NCBI RefSeq assembly: GCF_034347385.1
Contig: NZ_CP133777.1
Coordinates: forward strand, 3,906,001-3,970,000
Source: Actimicrobium sp. CCC2.4
GTDB lineage: Bacteria > Pseudomonadota > Gammaproteobacteria > Burkholderiales > Burkholderiaceae_D
Reading direction: 5' to 3'
Length of the DNA: 64,000 bases
The translations under genes and the position numbers were made by a program. Below, in pieces: positions 36,669 to 45,413 of the stretch. The stretch's first letter is position 1. Each line of letters begins with the position of its first letter. The notes beneath the pieces are model-generated. The model saw nothing but the letters and a program-made list of their open reading frames with translations. It searched no databases and was not told where the DNA came from.

Positions 36669-37475
36669 ATGACTGCATTGAAAATCGCCATCGCCGGCGC
36701 CTCCGGGCGCATGGGTCGCATGCTGGCAGAGACCATTCTGGCCACCGCCGATACCCGCCTGACCGGCGCGCTCGATGTCGCCGCTGCACCGGCCATCGGC
36801 AACGATGTCACGGCGTTCCTCGGCAAGACCAGCGGCGTGGCCATCTGTGCCTCGCTCGCCGATGGCCTTGCCGATGCCGATTTCCTGATCGACTTCACCC
36901 GTCCGGAAGGCACGCTGGAACACCTGGCCTATTGCGCCGAGCACGGCATCAAGATGATCATCGGCACCACCGGCTTCGATGCCGCCGGCAAGGCCGCGAT
37001 TGCCGCCGCCGCCGAGCGCACCGCGATCGTGTTTGCGCCCAACATGAGTGTCGGCGTGAACGTCACGATGAAGTTGCTGGAACTGGCCGCGAAGAGTTTT
37101 TCGGAGGGCTACGACATCGAAATCATCGAAGCCCATCACCGCATGAAAGTCGATGCGCCGTCCGGCACCGCGCTGCAGATGGGCGAAGTCATCGCCAGCA
37201 CGCTGGGTCGCGACCTCGATGAAGTCGGCGTCTTTGCGCGTCATGGCGTGACCGGCGAACGTGATCCGTCGTCGATCGGCTTTGCCACCATCCGCGGCGG
37301 CGATATCGTCGGTGACCACACGGTACTGTTTGCCGGCATCGGCGAGCGCGTCGAGATTTCGCACAAGTCGTCGAGCCGCATCACCTATGCCCACGGCAGC
37401 CTGCGCGCGGCGCGCTTTCTGGCTGACAAAACTACCGGCCTGTTCGACATGCAGGACGTCCTCGGCCTGCGTTAA
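36669..37475 (+). CDS. dapB: 4-hydroxy-tetrahydrodipicolinate reductase
   Basis: NAD(P)H-dependent step of the lysine and diaminopimelate pathway. The 268-residue protein has the Rossmann motif [12 protein letters not shown], the catalytic [16 protein letters not shown] block and the C-terminal FDMQDVLGL. Start ATG 36669; the longer reading from 36420 lies inside bamE in another frame. It is 19 bases after bamE, so likely cotranscribed. Confidence 0.97.
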   Translation: MTALKIAIAGASGRMGRMLAETILATADTRLTGALDVAAAPAIGNDVTAFLGKTSGVAICASLADGLADADFLIDFTRPEGTLEHLAYCAEHGIKMIIGTTGFDAAGKAAIAAAAERTAIVFAPNMSVGVNVTMKLLELAAKSFSEGYDIEIIEAHHRMKVDAPSGTALQMGEVIASTLGRDLDEVGVFARHGVTGERDPSSIGFATIRGGDIVGDHTVLFAGIGERVEISHKSSSRITYAHGSLRAARFLADKTTGLFDMQDVLGLR

Positions 37476-37494
37476 TCACACTAGTCGCGGCGGA

Positions 37495-37848
37495 TCAGCT
37501 GCCGCGATAGGTCGAATACGCCCACGGCGACACCAGCAGCGGCACGTGGTAATTCTCGGCCGCGCCGGCAATGCCGAAAGCCAGCGTCACGCGATCCACA
37601 AAACGCGGCAGCGGCACCACGACACCCTGCCCCTCGAAATACGCACCGGCAGCAAACACCAGTTCGTACAGCCCGGGCAGTAACTCATCGCCCGCCAACA
37701 GCGGCGCGTCGCAGCGCCCGTCACTGTTGGTGACAACACTGCGCAGCAATCGTCGGCTGCCCGATTCGATTGCGTACAATTCAATGGCGACACCGGCCGC
37801 CGGTTTGCCGCTGGTGATATCCAGCACATGGGTACTGAGCTTGCCCAT
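37495..37848 (-). CDS. hiuH: 5-hydroxyisourate hydrolase
   Basis: Transthyretin-like enzyme opening 5-hydroxyisourate to OHCU in urate breakdown. The 117-residue product begins [20 protein letters not shown] and ends with the hallmark YRGS; the catalytic histidine is in STHVLD, the second in [11 protein letters not shown] 37848 was preferred because GGAG lies seven bases upstream, while the ATG at 37860 has no site. It is divergent from puuE, with a 133-base control region between. Confidence 0.94.
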   Translation of the reverse strand: MGKLSTHVLDITSGKPAAGVAIELYAIESGSRRLLRSVVTNSDGRCDAPLLAGDELLPGLYELVFAAGAYFEGQGVVVPLPRFVDRVTLAFGIAGAAENYHVPLLVSPWAYSTYRGS

Positions 37849-37981
37849 TTCGTTCTCCATATCGGTTGCCTGAAACTACTTATCATCCAGATCATATAGG
37901 TGCACGGGTCAGCCGATATAGTATCTGGCGTATAGGTAGCATCGAGATCGCTTCCATTCATCATCCATTGCGAGGTAACGC

Positions 37982-38944
37982 GTGACCGACCCGACTCCGA
38001 ATTATCCGCGTGACCTGATCGGCTACGGCGCCCGTCCGCCGCATCCGCACTGGCCGGACCAGGCCCGTATCGCGCTGCAATTCGTCCTCAATTACGAGGA
38101 AGGTAGCGAGAATTGCGTGCTGCATGGCGACCCGGCCTCTGAGACCTTTCTGTCCGAAATCATTGGCGCGCAAGCTTTTCCGATGCGCCACATGAGCATG
38201 GAATCGATGTATGAATACGGCGCGCGCGCCGGCCTGTGGCGGGTACTGCGACTGTTCGAGCAACGCGAATTGCCGCTGACGATCTTTGCCGTCGCGATGG
38301 CGCTGCAGCGTAATCCGGAAGCGGTCGCCGCCTTCGGTCAGCTCGGCCACGAAATCGCCTGTCACGGCTTGCGCTGGATCAGCTACCAGCAAGTCGATGT
38401 CGCTACCGAACGGGCGCACATGACCGAAGCGATCCGCCTCATGCGCGCACTGACCGGTGCCGCGCCGCTGGGCTGGTACACCGGCCGCGATTCGCCGGCC
38501 ACCCGCCGGTTGCTGGTCGAGCACGGCGGCATGCGCTACGACGCCGACAGCTATGCCGACGATCTGCCGTTCTGGCAGCAGGTCGACATCACCGCCGCCG
38601 ATGGCACTGCGCAGCGCAAATCGCACCTAGTGGTGCCGTACACGCTCGACACCAACGACATGCGCTTCGCCGCAGCACAGGGATTCAACAGCGGCACGCA
38701 GTTCTTCGATTACCTCAAGGATGCCTTCGACGTGCTGTACGAAGAAGGTGATCCGGACGGCCTGAACCAGCCAAAAATGCTGTCGGTCGGCCTGCACTGC
38801 CGCATCATCGGCCGACCCGGTCGCCTCGCCGCACTGAGTCGCTTCCTCGACTATGTGCAGGCGCATGACAAGGTGTGGATCACACGCCGCATCGATATCG
38901 CCGACCACTGGCACACCAACCATCCACCAAGGGCTGACGCATGA
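37982..38944 (+). CDS. puuE: Allantoinase PuuE (polysaccharide-deacetylase type)
   Basis: Hydrolyses allantoin to allantoate without a metal cofactor in its bacterial form. The 320-residue NodB-like protein has YGARPPHPHWPDQARIALQFVLNYEEGSE at the start, the GHEIACHGLRW motif and GWYTGRDSPATRRLL. The GTG start has a GAGG site seven bases upstream. Its stop overlaps the ATG of the uraD-allC fusion (ATGA). With HiuH, UraD and AllC this completes the ureide part of urate degradation. Confidence 0.93.
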   Translation: MTDPTPNYPRDLIGYGARPPHPHWPDQARIALQFVLNYEEGSENCVLHGDPASETFLSEIIGAQAFPMRHMSMESMYEYGARAGLWRVLRLFEQRELPLTIFAVAMALQRNPEAVAAFGQLGHEIACHGLRWISYQQVDVATERAHMTEAIRLMRALTGAAPLGWYTGRDSPATRRLLVEHGGMRYDADSYADDLPFWQQVDITAADGTAQRKSHLVVPYTLDTNDMRFAAAQGFNSGTQFFDYLKDAFDVLYEEGDPDGLNQPKMLSVGLHCRIIGRPGRLAALSRFLDYVQAHDKVWITRRIDIADHWHTNHPPRADA

Positions 38945-40686
38945 CACCTACTTTAGCGACGCTCAACGACAGCGACAGCACGACCTTTGCCGGCACACTC
39001 GCGGGCATTTACGAACACTCGTCGTGGATACCGGAACGCACCGCAGCAGCACGTCCATTTCGCACATTAGCTGCCCTGAAACTGGCATTGCAAGCCACCG
39101 TCAGCGACGCCACCGAAGCCGAGCAACTGGGCCTGATCCGCGCCCATCCGGAGCTGGCCGGCAAGGCGGTCCTGACCACCGAATCAACCGGCGAGCAGGC
39201 CGCCGCCGGACTGCACCTGTGCAGCCCTGACGAATACGCCACGCTGCAGCAATGCAATGCCGACTACCAGGCGCGCTTCGATTTTCCATTCATCATCGCG
39301 GTCAAGGGTCCGGATGGATCGGGCTTGTCGCGCGCGGCCATCATCGCGGCCTTCACGCGCCGGCTGCGGCAACAGCGCACCGACGAGATCGCTGAAAACC
39401 TGCGTCAGATCCACCGTATCGCCGAACTGCGCCTCAACGCCCTGTTCGATTGCCAGCCGCTGCTGGGCCAGCAGATCATGCAATGGAGCGACACCCTCGG
39501 CGCCTGGTCCGATGACGCCAGCGGCCTGACCTGCGCCTACCTGACCGCCGCGCATCGCCGGACCGCCGCGCAACTGCTGCAATGGATGCAGGACGCCGGC
39601 ATGGAAGCGCGCATCGACGCCGTCGGCAACGTGGTCGGCCTGTACCGCAGCCCGAACCCGCAAGCCAAAACCCTGATGACCGGTTCACATTACGACACCG
39701 TGCGCAACGGCGGCACCTACGATGGTCGCGAAGGCATCCTGCTGCCGATCGCCGTCATCGCCCACCTGCACCAGCGCGGCGAAACCCTGCCCTTCCATGT
39801 CGAGGTAATCGGCTTTGCCGAAGAAGAAGGCGTGCGCTACAAAAGCACTTTCCTGGGCAGCAATGCGATCACCGGCCACTTCGACATGTCGCTGCTGGCG
39901 CGCACCGATGCCGACGGCATCTCGATGCGCGACGCGCTCGAGCATGCCGGCCACGACTTCACGCAGATCGCCGCCATCGCCCGCCATCCGGCCGATTATC
40001 TCGGCTTCATTGAAGTCCATATCGAACAGGGACCGGTGCTCCTGCAACGCAACCTGCCGGTCGGCATCGTCACCTCGATCGCCGGCAGCTCGCGCTATCT
40101 GCTGACGCTGACCGGCGTGGCCAGCCATGCCGGCACCACGCCGATGACGATGCGCAAGGATGCTGCTGCCGCTGCGGCCGAAATCATCCTCGCGGTCGAA
40201 CAGCGCTGCAGCATCGCGCCGTCGCTGGTCGGCACCGTCGGCCAGTTGCAGGTGCCGAACGGCTCGGTCAACGTGATCCCCGGCATGTGCCATCTGTCAC
40301 TCGACATCCGCGCCGCCGATGATGCGGTGCGCGACGCCGCCGTAGCCGATATCCTGCGCACCGTCGATGCAATTTGCGCGCGACGTCAGATTGATGTGCA
40401 GCGCGAACTGACAATGCGTGCCGCCGCAGCACCGTGCGCGCCCTGGCTGATGCAGCAATTGTCGGCCGCCACCGAACGCGCCGGCGTACCGGCCTTTGAG
40501 CTGCTGTCGGGCGCCGGCCATGACGCGATGGCGCTGGTCACGCTGACCGATATCGCGATGCTGTTCACGCGCTGCGGCAACGGCGGCATCAGCCACAATC
40601 CGCTCGAAACAATGACCGCCGACGATGCCGAGTTGTCGGCGCAAATCCTGCTCGACTTCCTGCGCAACTTCACGCCCAAGGCATGA
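38941..40686 (+). CDS. Bifunctional OHCU decarboxylase (UraD) - allantoate amidohydrolase (AllC)
   Basis: A 581-residue fusion. Residues about 1-165 are UraD: FAGTLAGIYEHSSWIPE, then IRAHPELAGK with the catalytic His, and FPFIIAVKG. It converts OHCU to S-allantoin. Residues about 170-581 are an M20-family allantoate amidohydrolase: GSHYDTVRNGGTYDGREG, EEEGVRYKSTFLGS, FIEVHIEQGPVL, and the lid domain LTLTGVASHAGTTPMTMRKDA; it releases ammonia from allantoate. Fusion channels two non-adjacent steps around PuuE. Start ATGA-overlaps puuE; the stop overlaps the next gene likewise, so translation is coupled through all three. Confidence 0.93.
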   Translation: MTPTLATLNDSDSTTFAGTLAGIYEHSSWIPERTAAARPFRTLAALKLALQATVSDATEAEQLGLIRAHPELAGKAVLTTESTGEQAAAGLHLCSPDEYATLQQCNADYQARFDFPFIIAVKGPDGSGLSRAAIIAAFTRRLRQQRTDEIAENLRQIHRIAELRLNALFDCQPLLGQQIMQWSDTLGAWSDDASGLTCAYLTAAHRRTAAQLLQWMQDAGMEARIDAVGNVVGLYRSPNPQAKTLMTGSHYDTVRNGGTYDGREGILLPIAVIAHLHQRGETLPFHVEVIGFAEEEGVRYKSTFLGSNAITGHFDMSLLARTDADGISMRDALEHAGHDFTQIAAIARHPADYLGFIEVHIEQGPVLLQRNLPVGIVTSIAGSSRYLLTLTGVASHAGTTPMTMRKDAAAAAAEIILAVEQRCSIAPSLVGTVGQLQVPNGSVNVIPGMCHLSLDIRAADDAVRDAAVADILRTVDAICARRQIDVQRELTMRAAAAPCAPWLMQQLSAATERAGVPAFELLSGAGHDAMALVTLTDIAMLFTRCGNGGISHNPLETMTADDAELSAQILLDFLRNFTPKA

Positions 40687-42032
40687 GCACGCTGCTGATC
40701 CGCCATGCCCGCGTGCTGGTAACGATGGATGACCAGCGCCGTGAAATCGCCGACGGTGCGGTCTTCATCCGCGACAACGTGATCGAGCAGGTCGGCCTCA
40801 CTGCGGAGTTGCCCGGGCACGCCGACACCATCATCGACGCAACCGGCCAGGTCGTGCTGCCGGGCCTGGTCAACACCCATCACCACATGTTCCAGAGCCT
40901 GACCCGCGCGGTGCCGGCAGCACAGGATGCCGCGCTGTTCGACTGGCTCGGCCATCTGTATCCGATCTGGGCCGGACTGACGACGGCGATGATCCATGCA
41001 TCGACCCAGACCGCGATGGCCGAACTGATGCTGTCGGGCTGCACCACCACCAGCGACCACCTGTACCTTTTTCCGAACGGTTGCCGGCTTGATGACAGCA
41101 TCGATGCGGCGCAGGAAATCGGCATGCGCTTCCATGCCGCACGCGGCGCCATGAGCGTCGGCCAGTCGCAAGGCGGTTTGCCGCCGGACCGGCTGGTCGA
41201 AGACGAAGCCGCGATCCTGCGCGACACCCAGCGCCTGATCGAGACCTACCACAACAGCAGCCGCCACGCGATGCAGCGCATCGTGGTGGCACCGTGCTCG
41301 CCGTTTTCGGTCTCGCAAGACCTGATGCGCGAGTCGGCGCGGCTGGCGCGCAGCTTCGGCGTGTCGATGCACACGCATCTGGCCGAGAACAGCAGCGACG
41401 TCACCTACAGCCGTGAAAAATTCAACATGACACCGGCAGAATACGCCGAGGATTGCGGCTGGGTCGGCCACGATGTCTGGCACGCGCACTGCGTCCAGCT
41501 CGACCCGGCCGGCATCGCGCTGTTCGCCCGCACCGGCACCGGCGTCGCGCATTGCCCGTGCTCGAACATGCGACTGGCCTCGGGCATCGCGCCGGTGCGG
41601 GCCATGCTCGACCACGGCGTGCCGGTTGGTCTTGGCGTCGATGGCAGCGCCTCGAATGATGGCGCGCACATGCTGGGCGAAGTCCGGCAGGCGATGCTGC
41701 TGCAACGGGTCGGCTACGGCCCGGCCGCGATGACGGCGCGCCAGGCGCTGGAAATGGCCACGCTGGGCGGCGCGAAAGTGCTGAATCGCGACGACATCGG
41801 CGCGCTCTCACCGGGCATGTCGGCCGACGTGGTGATGTTCGATATGGAGCAGATCGGCTACGCCGGCGCGCTGCATGATCCGGTCGCGGCGCTGGTGTTT
41901 TGTACGCCGGCCAATGTGTCGAACAGCGTCATTAACGGACGCGTGGTGGTGCGGGACGGGCGCTGCGTGACGGTGGATCTGGGGCAGGTGCGGGAGCGGC
42001 ATAACCGGCTGGCGGGGGAGTTGGTGGGGTGA
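40683..42032 (+). CDS. 8-oxoguanine deaminase / guanine deaminase-like amidohydrolase
   Basis: A 449-residue amidohydrolase of the TIM-barrel group. Metal ligands appear as VNTHHHMFQ, HTHLAENSSD, HAHCVQLD and VDGSASNDG. The pattern NTHHHMFQSLTR, LMLSGCTTTSDHLYLFPNG and HLAENSSDVTYSREKFNMTP matches 8-oxoguanine deaminases (Atz/Trz type), which turn 8-oxoguanine into urate. That product would feed the ureide genes upstream. ATG overlaps the uraD-allC stop (ATGA). Specificity for guanine instead of 8-oxoguanine cannot be excluded by sight. Confidence 0.88.
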   Translation: MSTLLIRHARVLVTMDDQRREIADGAVFIRDNVIEQVGLTAELPGHADTIIDATGQVVLPGLVNTHHHMFQSLTRAVPAAQDAALFDWLGHLYPIWAGLTTAMIHASTQTAMAELMLSGCTTTSDHLYLFPNGCRLDDSIDAAQEIGMRFHAARGAMSVGQSQGGLPPDRLVEDEAAILRDTQRLIETYHNSSRHAMQRIVVAPCSPFSVSQDLMRESARLARSFGVSMHTHLAENSSDVTYSREKFNMTPAEYAEDCGWVGHDVWHAHCVQLDPAGIALFARTGTGVAHCPCSNMRLASGIAPVRAMLDHGVPVGLGVDGSASNDGAHMLGEVRQAMLLQRVGYGPAAMTARQALEMATLGGAKVLNRDDIGALSPGMSADVVMFDMEQIGYAGALHDPVAALVFCTPANVSNSVINGRVVVRDGRCVTVDLGQVRERHNRLAGELVG

Positions 42033-42064
42033 TGCAGGTGGGGTGATGCAGGTGGGGTGATGCA
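42023..42064. repeat. Three tandem 14-bp repeats over the 3' end of the deaminase gene
   Basis: GGTGGGGTGATGCA occurs three times without gaps (42023-42036, 42037-42050, 42051-42064), then a degenerate fourth copy. The first copy contains the last codons and TGA stop of the deaminase gene, so copy number does not alter the protein. Likely slippage or a seed for the palindromic element that follows. Confidence 0.85.
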
Positions 42065-42096
42065 GGTCGGGTGAAATGCCCGGAGACAGGGCATTT

Positions 42097-42192
42097 GGTG
42101 CAATGCCCTGCGGTTATTGCACCCTACGCGAGGAACGGGTTTGAGCAACCGTGCGCGGAAGGTAGGGCGCAATAACCAACGGGCATTGCACC
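42097..42192. repeat. Inverted pair of REP-like elements (family 1)
   Basis: A 32-base unit (42097-42128, GGTGCAATGCCCTGCGGTTA then TTGCACCCTACG) is followed by an inverted copy at 42161-42192 that matches its reverse complement at 27 of 32 positions. It lies between convergent genes. Related single copies occur at 48913-48944 and, in the inverse sense, at 52845-52874. Confidence 0.82.
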
Positions 42193-42225
42193 GGATGCAT
42201 TGATCAACGTCGACAACGACAGCAA

Positions 42226-43296
42226 TTACTTCGCCGGCAATTTCCCCGCCACGCCTTCAACGTAATAATCCATCTTGCTCAGCGCGTCATCACTCATCGG
42301 GCCTTTTTCCAGCCGGACCTTGCCTTCGTTATCCTTGACCGGACCGGCGAATGGCGTGAGGGTACCGGCGACGATTTCTTTCTCTTTCGTGGCAACCAGC
42401 AATTTCACATCGGCGGGTACGGCGGCGCTGATGTTTTCGAACTTGACCATGCCATCCTTGATGCCGCCCCAGACACTGGTCGGCTTCCACTTGCCATCGA
42501 TGACGGCTTGCGCTTGCTGAGTGTAGTACGCACCCCAGTGATGGGTCACCGCGCCAAGCTGGGCTCTCGGGCCGAACTTTTTCATGTCGGAATGGTAGGC
42601 CACCGCGTACTTGCCTTTTTCTTCGGCTGCCTGCATCACGGCGGTCGAGTCGGTGTGGTTGGTGACGACGTCAGCGCCCTGCCCGATCAGCGTCAATGTC
42701 GCGTCGCGTTCCTTGCCCGGATCGAACCAGCTGTTGACCCAGATGACCTTGACTTCGGCTTTCGGGTCGATGCTGCGCATGCCGCGCGTGAAGGCGTTGA
42801 TCCCCTGCAGCACTTCGGGAATCGGGAAGGCGGCGACGTAACCGGCCACGTGGGTGGTCGACATTTTTGCCGCCAGCACGCCAGCCAGATACCGTGCTTC
42901 ATAGAAGCGCGCATTGGCGATGCCGACGTTGGCGGCGGTCTTGTAGCCGGTCAGGTGGATGAACTTGACGTCCGGATATTGTTTGGCGACTTTCAGGGTC
43001 GGGTTCATGTAACCAAACGAGGTCGTGATAATCAGCTTGTTGCCTTGCTGGGCGAGGTCGCTGATGACGCGTTCGGCGTCGGCGCCTTCGGGCACGTTCT
43101 CGACAAACTTGGTCTTGACCTTGGCACCGAGATTTTTTTCCATCTCCTTGCGGCCGATGTCGTGCTGGGTAGTCCAGCCGGCGTCGCCGATCGGGCTGAC
43201 GTAGACAAACCCGACCCCGAGCGGCTCGGCGGCAAAGGCGCTGACCGACAGCAGGGCAGCGGCGGAAACAGCGCCACGGACGACATTTTTAAACAT
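42226..43296 (-). CDS. BMP family ABC transporter substrate-binding protein
   Basis: Periplasmic nucleoside/purine-type binding protein, 356 residues. A type I signal peptide (MFKNVVRGAVSAAALLSVSAFA, cleavage before AEP) lacks a lipobox, unlike the lipoprotein BMP/PnrA members. Domain motifs include GFVYVSPIGDAGWTTQHDIG, TSFGYMNPTLKVAKQYPDVKFIHLTGYK and ADVVTNHTDSTAVMQAAEEKGKYAVAYHSDM. Start ATG 43296; the longer frame is random. It is the downstream gene of a four-gene importer. Confidence 0.92.
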   Translation of the reverse strand: MFKNVVRGAVSAAALLSVSAFAAEPLGVGFVYVSPIGDAGWTTQHDIGRKEMEKNLGAKVKTKFVENVPEGADAERVISDLAQQGNKLIITTSFGYMNPTLKVAKQYPDVKFIHLTGYKTAANVGIANARFYEARYLAGVLAAKMSTTHVAGYVAAFPIPEVLQGINAFTRGMRSIDPKAEVKVIWVNSWFDPGKERDATLTLIGQGADVVTNHTDSTAVMQAAEEKGKYAVAYHSDMKKFGPRAQLGAVTHHWGAYYTQQAQAVIDGKWKPTSVWGGIKDGMVKFENISAAVPADVKLLVATKEKEIVAGTLTPFAGPVKDNEGKVRLEKGPMSDDALSKMDYYVEGVAGKLPAK

Positions 43297-43434
43297 GGTT
43301 TTCCTCAAGGTATGGCTCCCGCGACAGGACGATGGACGGCGCTGCAGCACGCGGGCGAAGCACTGCAGCGACAGTTATTATGGCGATCCGCATCGTGCGC
43401 GTCATAACGAAACGGATATAGCGAGCATATGCGG

Positions 43435-44352
43435 CTACTGATTCGGATTGAAATTCTTCCCGAGCGATGCCGGCATGTTCAGGCGGATCCAGTTCGCATT
43501 GCGCGAGATCAGCACCAGCACGACGATGGTCGCCAGATACGGCAGCATCGACAGCAGTTGCGACGCGATCGGTACGCCCAGCCCTTGCAGGTGAAAGGTC
43601 AGGATGGTGACGCCGCCGAACAGGTAGGCACCACTGAGTACACGTGCCGGCCGCCAGGTCGCGAAGGTGGTCAGAGCCAGGGCGATCCAGCCGCGACCGG
43701 CCACCATCCCCTCGACCCACAACGGCGTGTAGACCAGCGACAAAAACGCCCCGGCCAGCCCGCAGCAGGCACCGCCAAACAGCAGCGCCGACAGCCGGAT
43801 GCGGCGCACGTTGTAGCCGAGCGCATGGGCCGACGCCGGCGACTCGCCGACCGCGCGCAGGATCAGGCCGGCGCGGGTGCGGTACAAAAACCAGATGATC
43901 GCGCCGCACAGCGCCATCGACAGATACACCATCGGATGCTGGCGGAACAGCGCGGCACCGAGGAACGGGATATCACCCAGCAAGGGCACGGCGGAGCGGG
44001 TGTTGCTCAGGCTCTGGCCGACGTAGCTGATGCCGATATAGGCCGATGCGCCGGCGCCGAACAGCGACAGCGCCAGTCCGGTTGCATATTGGTTGGCACC
44101 GAGCCAGACCGTCATCAGCGCAAAGAAGCCGGCCAGCAGCGCACCGGCCAGCGCACCGGCCACGAAACCCAGCGGCACGCTGCCGGTGTGGATCGTGATC
44201 GCAAAGCCGATCACGGCGGCCATCAGCATCATGCCTTCGGCACCGAGGTTGACGACGCCGGATTTTTCATTGATCAGCAAACCGAGCGCGGCCAGCAGCA
44301 AAGGCGTGCCGGCATTGATCGATGCCGCAATCAGCGGCGCAAAGGATTCCAT
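43435..44352 (-). CDS. BMP-type ABC transporter permease (second)
   Basis: A 305-residue inner-membrane permease of the BPD_transp_2 (branched-chain/ribose) class with about eight helices. MESFAPLIAASINAGTPLLLAALGLLINEKSGVVNLGAEGMMLMAA is the characteristic N-terminus of nucleoside permeases (NupQ-like), including the N(L/I)GAEG motif. ATG 44352 shares one base with the stop of the upstream permease gene (TAATG). The longer open frame to 45021 is another frame of that gene. Works with the other permease and the ATPase. Confidence 0.92.
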   Translation of the reverse strand: MESFAPLIAASINAGTPLLLAALGLLINEKSGVVNLGAEGMMLMAAVIGFAITIHTGSVPLGFVAGALAGALLAGFFALMTVWLGANQYATGLALSLFGAGASAYIGISYVGQSLSNTRSAVPLLGDIPFLGAALFRQHPMVYLSMALCGAIIWFLYRTRAGLILRAVGESPASAHALGYNVRRIRLSALLFGGACCGLAGAFLSLVYTPLWVEGMVAGRGWIALALTTFATWRPARVLSGAYLFGGVTILTFHLQGLGVPIASQLLSMLPYLATIVVLVLISRNANWIRLNMPASLGKNFNPNQ

Positions 44353-45413
44353 TATTTTCTCCAGCGCAGGTGATAGCGGATCAGGACATCGCAGGCCAGC
44401 AAGGCAAACAGCAGGATGCCCTGGAACACGCCCGTGATTGCGCTCGGCATGCCCAGACGCGATTGCGCCAGCTCGCCACCGATGTAAAACAGCGCCATGA
44501 TGAAGCTCGAAAAAATCACGCCGACCGGATGCAGCCGACCGACATACGCGACGATGATGGCCGCAAAACCGTAGCCGGGCGAGACCGACGGCGTCAGTTG
44601 CCCGATCGGCCCGATGACTTCGCAGACACCGGCCAGTCCGGACAGCGCACCGCAGACCAGCATCGCTGTCCACAGCGATTTGCGCGACGAGAAACCGGCG
44701 TAGCGCGCTGCCAGCGGTGCCATGCCACCGATCTGCAGGCGCAGGCCGGCGAAGCTCTTCGACAGGAATATCCAGCCCAGCAGTGCCGCGCCCAGCGCCA
44801 GCAGGATACCGATATGCAGGCGCGTATGCGGCACCAGAATCGGCAGCAGGAAGCCGTCGGAAAACATTTTCGATTGCGGAAAATTGAAGCCGTCCGGATC
44901 TTTCAGCACGCCATGCACGAGGTAGCTCAGCAGCAGCTGCGCGACATACACCAGCATCAGCGACACCAGGATTTCGCTGGTATTGAAGCGGTCGCGCAGG
45001 AACGCGGTGATCGCCGCCCACGCCATCCCGCCCAGCATGCCGGCCACCAGCACCGCCGTGATCAGCAGCGGTCCGCCGCCGGAGCCGTCGTCAAAATACA
45101 GTGCGGCTGCGCCACCGCTGATCGCGCCGACCACCAGCTGGCCTTCGGCCCCGATATTGAATACGTTGGCCCGGAAGCACACTGCCAGCCCGATCGCAAT
45201 CATCAGTAGCGGCGCGACCTTGACGCCGACTTCGGTCCAGCCGCGCACATTTTTCAGCGGCTCGATAAAAAATACCGCCAGCCCGGTCAGCGGATTCTTG
45301 CCCAGCGCGATGAACAGCAGCGCGCCGCACAGTACCGTCAGCAGCACCGCCAGCAGCGGCGAGCACCACGCCATCAGCGTCGACGGATGGGCGCGCGCCT
45401 CAAGCCGGAGCAT
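44352..45413 (-). CDS. BMP-type ABC transporter permease (first)
   Basis: A 353-residue permease of the same class (NupP-like): LIAIGLAVCFRANVFNIGAEGQLVVGAI, FNTSEILVSLMLVYVAQLLLSYLVHG, and a SPGYGFAAIIVAYVGRLHPVG segment. It overlaps the upstream ATPase by 14 bases and the downstream permease by one. About ten helices are expected. Confidence 0.92.
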   Translation of the reverse strand: MLRLEARAHPSTLMAWCSPLLAVLLTVLCGALLFIALGKNPLTGLAVFFIEPLKNVRGWTEVGVKVAPLLMIAIGLAVCFRANVFNIGAEGQLVVGAISGGAAALYFDDGSGGGPLLITAVLVAGMLGGMAWAAITAFLRDRFNTSEILVSLMLVYVAQLLLSYLVHGVLKDPDGFNFPQSKMFSDGFLLPILVPHTRLHIGILLALGAALLGWIFLSKSFAGLRLQIGGMAPLAARYAGFSSRKSLWTAMLVCGALSGLAGVCEVIGPIGQLTPSVSPGYGFAAIIVAYVGRLHPVGVIFSSFIMALFYIGGELAQSRLGMPSAITGVFQGILLFALLACDVLIRYHLRWRK

